Assembly (NCBI GenBank): GCA_910589105.1
Contig: CAJUST010000001.1
Coordinates: 168,419-232,418 of the forward strand
Direction: 5' to 3'
Length of the DNA: 64,000 bases
Source: an uncultured Lachnospiraceae bacterium
GTDB taxonomy: Bacteria; Bacillota; Clostridia; Lachnospirales; Lachnospiraceae
Part shown: in pieces, positions 36,680 through 43,544 of the stretch
How the letters are laid out: every line of letters begins with the position of its first letter
Position numbering within the stretch: position 1 is the stretch's first letter
Notes under the pieces: model-generated
Databases searched by the model: none
Told to the model about the DNA's origin: nothing
The model's input: the letters and a program-made list of their open reading frames with translations, nothing else
Translations under genes and position numbers: made by a program

Positions 36680-37123
36680 GTGAATAAGAAGAATAAAACG
36701 TTTCAGAGGGTATCAGTTTTGCTGTTGTTTTCATTTTTGCTGGCAGTGGCAGGATGCGGCAAAGACACAACCCCAAAAACCGTCCCGGAGACAGAAACGG
36801 CTTCTGATTTGTCAGAAGGCGGCGTGATTGGGGAAGGCAGCAGGGAATTTGCGTTTACGGTTGTGGAAAAAGATGGGAAAGAAACGGAATTTGAGGTGCA
36901 TACGGAGAAAGAAACCGTTGGGGAAGCGCTTTTGGAGCTTGGGCTGATTTCAGGGGAAGAAGGCGAATACGGGCTTTATGTGAAAACAGTGAATGGCGTA
37001 ACGGCGGATTTTGACGCTGACGGCGTATACTGGGCATTTTATATCAATGACGAATATGCGCAGACCAGCGTGGATATGACGAAAATTGAAGATGGGGCTA
37101 GTTACTCCTTTCGGATAGAATAG
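36680..37123 (+). CDS. DUF4430 (transcobalamin-like) lipoprotein
   Basis: A 147-residue lipoprotein starting at GTG behind AAAGGGAG. Signal peptide and lipobox LLAVAGC put the lipidated cysteine at C26. The mature part (about 50-147) has the DUF4430 pattern: F-T-V-V-E-K-D-G-K, T-V-G-E-A-L-L-E-L-G, Y-G-L-Y-V-K-T-V-N-G-V and YWAFYINDEYAQTSVDMTKI. DUF4430 is related to the C-terminal domain of transcobalamin. With a cobalamin riboswitch upstream and an S component downstream, it is a good candidate for an extracytoplasmic corrinoid-capture protein. Confidence 0.82.
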   Translation: MNKKNKTFQRVSVLLLFSFLLAVAGCGKDTTPKTVPETETASDLSEGGVIGEGSREFAFTVVEKDGKETEFEVHTEKETVGEALLELGLISGEEGEYGLYVKTVNGVTADFDADGVYWAFYINDEYAQTSVDMTKIEDGASYSFRIE

Positions 37124-37125
37124 CA

Positions 37126-37644
37126 TTGAAGCTTACGACGAGGGAAATTGCCGTTTTTGCAATGCTTGGCGCCGTGATGTATGTTTCAAAGATGATTATG
37201 GAACTTGCCCCAAATATTCATCTGCTTGGCGTTTTTACGGTTGCTTTTACAGTGGTGTACCGCAAAAAAGCGTTGTATCCGATCTATGCCTATGTATTGT
37301 TAAATGGATTATTTTGCGGGTTTGCCGGATGGTGGATTCCATATCTGTATGTATGGACGTTTCTTTGGGGCGTTGTCATGCTTTTGCCAAGACAGATTCC
37401 GAAACGGGTTCGGCCGTTTGCATATATGACGGTTTGCGCGATACATGGATTCTTGTTTGGAACGCTCTACGCTCCGGCGCATGCGGTTTTGTATGGGTTA
37501 AGCCTAAAGGGCATGATTGCATGGATTGTGGCGGGCCTGCCTTTTGATTTTATACATGGCGTAAGCAATTTTTTCTGTGGGATACTGGCTGTGCCGATTA
37601 TATCTGTATTGCGCTATGCGGAAAGGAATGCAAATCAGGAATAA
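37126..37644 (+). CDS. ECF transporter S component, predicted cobalamin-related
   Basis: A 172-residue integral membrane protein with five or six helices, starting at TTG 37126 only 2 bases after the DUF4430 stop, so probably coupled translation. The N terminus TTREIAVFAMLGAVMYVSKM and the central GLFCGFAGWWIPYLYVW segment are typical of ECF S components. It would need the shared EcfA/A'/T module encoded elsewhere. The riboswitch points to cobalamin or a precursor as substrate. I infer specificity from context, not from residues. Confidence 0.82.
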   Translation: MKLTTREIAVFAMLGAVMYVSKMIMELAPNIHLLGVFTVAFTVVYRKKALYPIYAYVLLNGLFCGFAGWWIPYLYVWTFLWGVVMLLPRQIPKRVRPFAYMTVCAIHGFLFGTLYAPAHAVLYGLSLKGMIAWIVAGLPFDFIHGVSNFFCGILAVPIISVLRYAERNANQE

Positions 37645-37699
37645 ATATTTTATGACAAAAAGCATAGAATTGATTACATGGAAACTTAAGTGTCATTGG

Positions 37700-37734
37700 A
37701 AAAAGTCGATATTTATAGTATATCGACTTTTTTT
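37700..37734 (+). terminator. Terminator after the ECF-S gene
   Basis: AAAAAGTCGATA pairs with TATCGACTTTTT around a short loop, followed by more T. Confidence 0.85.
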
Positions 37735-37751
37735 GACGGTTTGGAGGAGCT

Positions 37752-38453
37752 ATGTTAAAAATCGCAGTTTGTGACGATGACAGTTTGATACGGGAGATTG
37801 TGCGCGCGGCAGTGGAGCGGACAGTGAATGCCAAAACAGATTTCTATGAGAGCGGGGAAGATTTGCTTTCTTCTGAGACGGCCTATGACATTGTTTTTCT
37901 CGATATTTGTTTTGGGGGAGAAGGGGATACGCAAAAGCAAAATGGCATGGAGACTGCGAGAAAGTACCGGAGCCGTTCAGATGGCCTGATTATTTTTATA
38001 ACGGCTTTGCGGGAATATGTATTTGAAGCCTATGACGTAGAGGCGTTTCATTATCTGACAAAACCGCTTGATGAAGAAAAATTATGCAGCGTCATCAAAC
38101 GCGCGGCGGCAAAGGCAGAGGAAAAAATTGTCATTCCGGTCTTGTCGGTGAAGGCAAATGGGAAATGCCTTCAGATAAAGACGCCAGATATTTATTATGC
38201 TGAAAATGACGGAAGGAAAGTGGCGCTGCATACGAAAAATGGCGTTGTTTCCTACTATGAGAAAATGGAAGCGCTGCAGCAGGAATTAGGGGAGGGGTTT
38301 TACCGCTCACACAGGGGCTATCTTGTCAATTTGAATGAAATTGCAGGATATGACCGCACAAGCATTACTTTAAAATGCGGGGATACCGTGTTCTTAGCAA
38401 AGTTAAAATACAATGATTTTGTGGCGGCATATATGGATTATTTAATGAAATAA
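37752..38453 (+). CDS. LytTR response regulator (AgrA-like)
   Basis: A 233-residue regulator. The receiver domain (1-120) has acidic pocket CDDD (8-10), phospho-acceptor D51 in FLDICFG, T in FITA and K in YLTKPLD. The LytTR DNA-binding domain (about 130-230) shows the segment SHRGYLVNLNEI. It is followed 11 bases later by a GHKL histidine kinase, its cognate sensor. No autoinducer-peptide gene is seen next to it. Confidence 0.92.
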   Translation: MLKIAVCDDDSLIREIVRAAVERTVNAKTDFYESGEDLLSSETAYDIVFLDICFGGEGDTQKQNGMETARKYRSRSDGLIIFITALREYVFEAYDVEAFHYLTKPLDEEKLCSVIKRAAAKAEEKIVIPVLSVKANGKCLQIKTPDIYYAENDGRKVALHTKNGVVSYYEKMEALQQELGEGFYRSHRGYLVNLNEIAGYDRTSITLKCGDTVFLAKLKYNDFVAAYMDYLMK

Positions 38454-38464
38454 TTAGGACGGGA

Positions 38465-39943
38465 ATGGAAATGAAAAATGTAATCTATGCTTGTCTGGAC
38501 ATTGCAGAATCAGCGGCTTTAGGAGGTCTGTTGGTTTATCTGATGAAAGGAATGCTGCCGGAGCGGTTTGTCTGGAAGGGGAAAATCCACGCTTCTTTCT
38601 TTTTTTGGCTGCAGTTTGTGGCGGCGCGTGAATTTTTGTCGTATTCAAACTTGGTGAAACGTCTGATTTACGGGGAGGGAATGCAGATTGCAAGCAGCAG
38701 GCAGAGCATAGCTCCTGTACTGGCAAGCTTGTGCATAACGCTTTTGGCGGGATTCCTATTGTATCGGGGAAGCCGCATAAAAGCAGTCTCTCTTGTGGCG
38801 GCGTTTTATGCTTTTTTGGAGCTGATACGGTTCTTTATGTATCCATTTGCGGTCTGGTGCATTGGCAGATGGGTGGATTGGTATACGGAGCGAAATTTTG
38901 TGGCAGAAAATGGCGATCTCGCTTTATATTATGCGGGAATTGAGCGGGTGGAGCTGTTTTGGAATGTGTCTCATGCGTGTCTGGCGTTTGCAGGGGTTTT
39001 AACGTGTGTTTTTTTGTATAAACGCGCGCTGGCGTCTGGCGGGACGGCATACCGGCCGGAAGAAGCGGCTGTTTTGTGCGTGCCGGAGCTGATGGGGCTG
39101 TCATTTACGGTAATGTTAAGGAGTATTTTGTTTTATTATGAAAAGGAAGTCTATAATCTGGTGGATCATTATCCGGAATTGAATGGAATGATCCCCTGTG
39201 TGGCGTTTCTTTGCATTGCATCTATTCTTTTAAATGTGAAAATGCTTGGAAAGGTGGAAAGAGAGCATGAGAAAAGGCGGCGGGCCGAGTTGTGCCAAAG
39301 CCGGGCGGAGGAGCTGTATGCGCATGTCAAAGATTTGGAAAGCGTAAATTTAAAAATACGGGGAATGAAGCATGATTTAAAACATTATACGGCGGATATC
39401 CAGGCGCTTCTTTTGAAAATTGAATCTGGTGATATGTGGGCAAAAGAGGAACTGCGCCATTATGTGGATTCGATGCATCTGTCCTTAGAGCGGCTTGACA
39501 GTAAATGCCAGACGAACCACCCAGTTACAGACGTGATTATAGGGCGGTATGAGCGGCTGATGGAGCAAAAGCAGATTTCATTTTCCTGTGATTTTATTTA
39601 TCCAAAGCAGTTTGGCATTGATGTTTTTGATTTGAGCGTAATTTTAAACAATGGATTGGAAAACGCCTTAGAAGCGTGTGAACGGGAACCGGGAAAAGCA
39701 AAGGCTTCCATTCTGTCGAAACAGAAAGGGAATATGTTTTTTATTACGATTGAAAATACATGTTCAAAGCGGATGCGCTGGGGAGAGGAATTTCCTATTT
39801 CAGAGAAGCGCGAAAACGGACATGGGCTGGGCTTAAAAAATATAAAGGACTGCGCGGAACGGTATTTTGGCAGAGTATGCGTACAGATATTGGATAATCG
39901 GTTTATTTTGACGGTTATGCTTCAGGGGCAGTCTGTTCCATGA
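38465..39943 (+). CDS. GHKL sensor histidine kinase (AgrC-like)
   Basis: A 492-residue kinase with about six membrane helices in residues 5-265, then a dimerisation helix with the phospho-acceptor H303 in RGMKHDLKHY, N box ILNNGLENALEAC and G box NGHGLGLKNIKDCAERY. This is the HPK10/GHKL type that partners LytTR regulators, typically sensing peptides. ATG 38465 or ATG 38471 could start it. It forms an operon with the upstream response regulator. Confidence 0.9.
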   Translation: MEMKNVIYACLDIAESAALGGLLVYLMKGMLPERFVWKGKIHASFFFWLQFVAAREFLSYSNLVKRLIYGEGMQIASSRQSIAPVLASLCITLLAGFLLYRGSRIKAVSLVAAFYAFLELIRFFMYPFAVWCIGRWVDWYTERNFVAENGDLALYYAGIERVELFWNVSHACLAFAGVLTCVFLYKRALASGGTAYRPEEAAVLCVPELMGLSFTVMLRSILFYYEKEVYNLVDHYPELNGMIPCVAFLCIASILLNVKMLGKVEREHEKRRRAELCQSRAEELYAHVKDLESVNLKIRGMKHDLKHYTADIQALLLKIESGDMWAKEELRHYVDSMHLSLERLDSKCQTNHPVTDVIIGRYERLMEQKQISFSCDFIYPKQFGIDVFDLSVILNNGLENALEACEREPGKAKASILSKQKGNMFFITIENTCSKRMRWGEEFPISEKRENGHGLGLKNIKDCAERYFGRVCVQILDNRFILTVMLQGQSVP

Positions 39944-39974
39944 CAAAAATAAGGTTATTTGTTACAAAGGACTG

Positions 39975-40000
39975 TACATTCAAAAAGAGATTGCCGATAC
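39975..40000 (+). promoter_or_regulatory. Sigma-D (sigma-28)-like promoter
   Basis: GCCGATAC (39993-40000) is close to the motility sigma -10 GCCGATAA. TACA (39975-39978) lies 14 bases upstream, where TAAA is expected at about 15. It precedes the two-gene unit starting at 40044. Confidence 0.4.
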
Positions 40001-40043
40001 TAATAATACATCGTAAAAAACAGATTGCACAGGAGGGATTTTT

Positions 40044-40724
40044 ATGCGTATTACAAATCAGATGTTAGCCAGAACAGCCCAAAAAAGCGGGATTCCACTA
40101 CAGCAGACGTCTTTACTGGATATTATGAATAAGAAATCGGCGTCCGCTTCAGATTGGGCGTCTTCTCTGGGAAATACGAAAAATACAAATTCACTTCTCC
40201 AGAATTTAAGCGATAAGGAGAATAAAAAGTTAGGAGAGGCGGCAAAAAATTTAAGCGGTTATGCGGCAGGTCTCTTAGGAGACGGAGAAGATTCCCTGTT
40301 TGCGGAAGCGGAAAAAACGGGGGACACGAAAGAACTTGTGGATCACATTTCAGGCATGGTGGATTCTTATAATAAAACAATCAAACAGTTAAAAGGATCT
40401 GATTCAGCGCTGAATGGTTTTTATCTTCAGGAACTGAAAAACTATGCGGCAGAAAACGAAGATGCGTTAAAAGCGGCAGGCATTACGAGAAATAAGGACG
40501 GCAGCTTAAGCGTCGACAAAGATACGTTAAGCGCGGCAGGGCTTGACGTATTGAAAGCGGCGTTTGGGGGCGCTTCCGGTTTTACGGAAAAGGTAGGCTA
40601 TGTCAGCGGCAGAGTGGCGGAAAATGCATCTGCGTACAGCAACAGCATTTTAAGCGGCTACAACAGCGCCGGAAAGGAAGCTCTTAGTTCCTACGCGAAG
40701 AATATGTACAATTTCTGGGGATAG
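40044..40724 (+). CDS. Conserved protein, possibly motility-associated
   Basis: A 226-residue secreted-looking or filament-like protein without signal peptide, cysteine or membrane helix. It is Ser, Ala, Asn and Lys rich. The start MRITNQML resembles the start of the hook-filament junction protein FlgL, and residues 105-125 (VDSYNKTIKQLK) recall the helical region of FliD-type caps. The rest is unrecognised, with a repeat-like C terminus. AGGAGG precedes ATG. Its promoter looks sigma-D-like. A role in the flagellar export apparatus or regulon is an inference. Confidence 0.6.
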   Translation: MRITNQMLARTAQKSGIPLQQTSLLDIMNKKSASASDWASSLGNTKNTNSLLQNLSDKENKKLGEAAKNLSGYAAGLLGDGEDSLFAEAEKTGDTKELVDHISGMVDSYNKTIKQLKGSDSALNGFYLQELKNYAAENEDALKAAGITRNKDGSLSVDKDTLSAAGLDVLKAAFGGASGFTEKVGYVSGRVAENASAYSNSILSGYNSAGKEALSSYAKNMYNFWG

Positions 40725-40733
40725 GTGAGGCTT

Positions 40734-41141
40734 ATGGTAGGAAATGTAGGTCAGATTGTTGAGTCGATGAATGCGGCGAATAATGCGCGATCGGGGCAAA
40801 ATACAGCGAATGCGGCGTCGCCGGATTTTAAGGATTATCTGGAAACGGCTCTGTTAAGTTCAAGAAACGGTCTGTTTTCCAGCGGATTGGGAGGCGGTTA
40901 TTCGTACTTAAATCCGTTATCCGGCTCCGTCTGGCAGACAGCAATGTTAGAAGCTCTGCGGGACGAACTGAAAAAGGGACGTAAGTCAGAGGAGAAGGAA
41001 GGCGAAACCTTGAAGGAAGACGTTTCTTCTTCCCAGACGGAACAGACGAAAAAGGAAGACTGGGTCAGTATCCGCGTGATTCGGCGGTATCAGTCTCCAC
41101 ATAAGGAAGAAAGCGGCGGAAACGTCCGTGTTTTGGTTTAA
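40734..41141 (+). CDS. Conserved hypothetical protein in the same unit
   Basis: A 135-residue protein; ATG 40734 is chosen because AGGTGAGG lies just before it, though GTG 40725 is also in frame. The N terminus VGQIVESMNAANNA and the following Asn/Ala/Ser-rich stretch resemble the partner gene in composition, and the C-terminal third is highly charged. No known domain is seen. It ends 30 bases before a terminator and starts 9 bases after the upstream stop, so the two form an operon. Confidence 0.6.
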   Translation: MVGNVGQIVESMNAANNARSGQNTANAASPDFKDYLETALLSSRNGLFSSGLGGGYSYLNPLSGSVWQTAMLEALRDELKKGRKSEEKEGETLKEDVSSSQTEQTKKEDWVSIRVIRRYQSPHKEESGGNVRVLV

Positions 41142-41180
41142 ATAATTTCATATGCGGTTCAAGTATCGGTAAAAAAGGGA

Positions 41181-41216
41181 CAGACTATCATTGTAAATCA
41201 AGATAGTCTGTTTTTT
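41181..41216 (+). terminator. Intrinsic terminator
   Basis: CAGACTATC (41181-41189) pairs with GATAGTCTG (41202-41210), followed by TTTTTT. Confidence 0.9.
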
Positions 41217-41270
41217 GTTGTGTAAATTCTTCCATAATAATTTGTATCACAAAAAACAAAGGAGGAGAAT

Positions 41271-41888
41271 ATGGGAAACATATACGGATATGCGCGTGTC
41301 AGTACGAGAGAGCAAAACGAGGACAGGCAGTTAATCGCATTACAGGAAGTTAGGGTGCCAAAACAAAATATTTATTTGGATAAGCAGTCGGGCAGGGACT
41401 TCAACCGTCCGATGTATCTGCGCTTATTAAAAAAACTAAAAAGGGAGGATCTTCTTTATATACAGAGCATAGATCGCCTTGGAAGGAATTATGATGAAAT
41501 TTTAGAGCAATGGAGAATCTTAACGAAAGAGAGAAAAGTGGATATTTCAGTGCTGGACATGCCCCTGCTGGATACGAGGAGGGGGAAAGATTTAATGGGA
41601 ACGTTTTTGAGTGACATTGTGCTTCAGGTATTGTCTTTTGTGGCGGAAAATGAGAGGAAATCAATCCGGCAGAGACAGAGAGAAGGAATAGAAGCGGCCA
41701 AACTGCGCGGCGTGCAGTTTGGCAGGCCGAAACTGCCGATGCCGGAAAATTTTTTGGAAGCTTATGCAAGGTGGGTTTCAAAAGAAGTGTCGGGGGCAAA
41801 AGCGGCGGAACAATGCCATATGACAATGTCGACTTTTTACAGATGGGCGAATCAAAGAAAAGAGCAGGAAAGCAGGGAAGAAAAATAA
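41271..41888 (+). CDS. Small serine recombinase (resolvase/invertase family)
   Basis: A 205-residue site-specific recombinase. The catalytic domain (1-140) starts YGYARVSTREQNEDRQ with nucleophile S11. The conserved arginines lie in DRLGRNY and ENERKSIRQRQREGIEAAK, and a C-terminal helix-turn-helix is visible at about 155-195 (GAKAAEQCHMTMSTFYRWAN). Its size fits the Hin/Gin/Tn3-resolvase class, not large serine integrases. It lies just upstream of a 15-bp inverted repeat pair at 41902-42037, the most likely substrate. No other transposition genes are nearby. Confidence 0.92.
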   Translation: MGNIYGYARVSTREQNEDRQLIALQEVRVPKQNIYLDKQSGRDFNRPMYLRLLKKLKREDLLYIQSIDRLGRNYDEILEQWRILTKERKVDISVLDMPLLDTRRGKDLMGTFLSDIVLQVLSFVAENERKSIRQRQREGIEAAKLRGVQFGRPKLPMPENFLEAYARWVSKEVSGAKAAEQCHMTMSTFYRWANQRKEQESREEK

Positions 41889-41901
41889 AATAGATTTCCA
41901 G

Positions 41902-41916
41902 AAAGTGTACCTTTTG
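41902..41916. repeat. Left inverted repeat of candidate invertible segment
   Basis: AAAGTGTACCTTTTG, a perfect inverse of 42023-42037. It lies 14 bp after the recombinase stop codon. Confidence 0.85.
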
Positions 41917-41946
41917 CAAAAATCTGTAACATACATACTTTTAATT

Positions 41947-41975
41947 ATTTTAATATAAAATCGACAAAAAGGCAA
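41947..41975 (-). promoter_or_regulatory. Promoter-like sequence inside the inverted repeats, pointing left
   Basis: On the minus strand TTGCCT (41970-41975), a 17-bp spacer and TAAAAT (41947-41952). In the present orientation it fires toward the recombinase 3' end. After inversion it would face the gene block that begins at 42176. Confidence 0.45.
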
Positions 41976-42022
41976 TAGAATTGACATTATTTTTGGGATT
42001 TGGAGCGTGGAGAGCTGGTTTT

Positions 42023-42037
42023 CAAAAGGTACACTTT
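42023..42037. repeat. Right inverted repeat of candidate invertible segment
   Basis: CAAAAGGTACACTTT, the perfect inverse of the left repeat, with 106 bp between them. It lies about 140 bp before the first gene of the accessory block. Confidence 0.85.
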
Positions 42038-42175
42038 TTGAAAAATGAAGTGAGTAAATTAGAAAAAATAGTCCATTTAGAGTTGCAAAATAGATGAAAG
42101 AGAGGAGGAGTAACGGAAGCGGTTCTTATGATGCAACAGATTATATCAAATAAAAATGTTTAAGGAGAGGATACA

Positions 42176-42631
42176 ATGGCAAAGGAAATTAAATCGTTTA
42201 AAGTACATCCTGATTATGAAGAAGCGGAAATAAATTTTCGAAGAAAAGTGGGGTGGGAATTTATAAGCACACAAGAAATTTATAACAAAGACACCCATAT
42301 GGAAGGAGGTATTTTCACTGATACTGTAACGAGTGTAACTGAGACAACGCATTTTGTAAAACTTACATTCCAGAGGGAGACGGAAAATGTAAACCCAGAG
42401 TTAATATCTTTGGAAAGGCAGATAGATAATATGCGTCCTCCAGAGGAACCACATACTTGGGGAACCATGGCTTTGATTGTAGGGTTTATGCTCTATGTGC
42501 TTCCGGGAATATTTATGATGTCATCTAATAAAAAGAAGAAGCAGGAATATGAGCGCGTTTATTCTGAATATCAAAATGAGTTCAGGCGGCTGCTTGCCCG
42601 TGTAGATGAACTTCAAATGGTGAAATCTTAA
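42176..42631 (+). CDS. Small membrane protein, first gene of the accessory block
   Basis: A 151-residue protein with AAGGAGAGG before its ATG. Residues 1-80 are a soluble beta-rich part (EAEINFRRKVGWEFISTQEI). One membrane helix lies at about 98-117 (MALIVGFMLYVLPGIFMM), followed by a basic helical tail. No family is recognised. It begins the same-strand run that continues to the end of the window, with a 20-base gap to the next gene. Confidence 0.7.
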   Translation: MAKEIKSFKVHPDYEEAEINFRRKVGWEFISTQEIYNKDTHMEGGIFTDTVTSVTETTHFVKLTFQRETENVNPELISLERQIDNMRPPEEPHTWGTMALIVGFMLYVLPGIFMMSSNKKKKQEYERVYSEYQNEFRRLLARVDELQMVKS

Positions 42632-42651
42632 AGAAAGATAAGGAGAGCGCA

Positions 42652-43530
42652 ATGGAAAACAAAAAATATGCCCAGATTCAGTATGATCCGGAAGATTTGC
42701 ATAATGCCGCAGTCAAAGAAGTGACAGATCAGGGGGCAGAGGAATCTTTACTTGTCAACGAACTGGCGGAACAAGTTAAAGAGATGGCGCAAAGCGTGGA
42801 AATTCATTCAGAAAAAGAGGAAAAGAAAGCCCCTGATGTAATGGACGTGTTTGCGGGGGAAGCTGTGGCAGTGGAAGAATTTCCGGCAGAAATGGAGACG
42901 GAACTAGAAAAAGAGACGGAAGCAGAAAAGAAGACGGCGCCAGAAAAGGAGATGGAACTGGAAAAAGAGCGCGTTTCCGGTGAAAAAGAGCCGACGCAGG
43001 AAAGCGTTTTATATGAAGAATCGGATATTAAGAATATAAAAGAGGATATTGCATGTATTTATGGCGTAATGCGTCGTTTGGAGAAAAAATTTGAAGCGGA
43101 GATACTGGATTCGCAGAATAAGGCGGAAGCGGTCAAGAGTATCTATAAAGAGCTCAATGAGTATAAAGCGGGCCTTGTAGAAAAGGCGTTAAAAAATGTC
43201 CTTTATGACATCATTGACATGCGTGAAATGATGTTTTCTAAAGTGAAATATGTGCGAGAGAAAGAAGGAAAAGATGTGATTCCGCTAGAGGAGTTTGAAT
43301 CTTATGCGGACGATATTGGAGATATTTTAGAAAAGCATGAGGTAACGATTTATAAAGGTGAGACGGGGGTGGAAAATACAGCGGTCAGACAGAAGATTGT
43401 CCGAAAAGTAGAGACTGCCGACGCATCAATGGTAAAAAAAGTAGCGGAAAGCTTGAGTTATGGATATGAGTACAATGGTAAAATCATTTACCCAGAAAAA
43501 ATTAGTATTTATGTAAAAAGTAAAGAGTAA
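42652..43530 (+). CDS. GrpE-like nucleotide exchange factor
   Basis: A 292-residue protein directly before an Hsp70. Residues 1-120 are acidic and low in complexity (runs of EKE). Residues 122-170 form a long helix (DIKNIKEDIACIYGVMRRLE) and 170-200 resemble the GrpE helix before the head (KALKNVLYDIIDMREMM). The C-terminal part (about 225-290) is a beta-rich head ending SYGYEYNGKIIYPEKISIYV, like the GrpE ending. Overall similarity is weak, but position and architecture support a dedicated exchange factor for the Hsp70 that starts 14 bases later. Confidence 0.65.
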   Translation: MENKKYAQIQYDPEDLHNAAVKEVTDQGAEESLLVNELAEQVKEMAQSVEIHSEKEEKKAPDVMDVFAGEAVAVEEFPAEMETELEKETEAEKKTAPEKEMELEKERVSGEKEPTQESVLYEESDIKNIKEDIACIYGVMRRLEKKFEAEILDSQNKAEAVKSIYKELNEYKAGLVEKALKNVLYDIIDMREMMFSKVKYVREKEGKDVIPLEEFESYADDIGDILEKHEVTIYKGETGVENTAVRQKIVRKVETADASMVKKVAESLSYGYEYNGKIIYPEKISIYVKSKE

Positions 43531-43544
43531 AAGAGGTAGATATT

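Noticed and set aside
41271..42037. Recombinase plus inverted repeats as an insertion sequence
   Set aside because: The repeats lie on one side of the gene rather than flanking it, no target duplication is visible and the enzyme is of the invertase/resolvase type.
42050..42165. Small reading frame from GTG 42050 interrupted by TGA 42095
   Set aside because: Too short, has no strong coding character, and the ribosome-site-like AGGAGGAG lies inside it. More likely untranslated leader of the accessory block.
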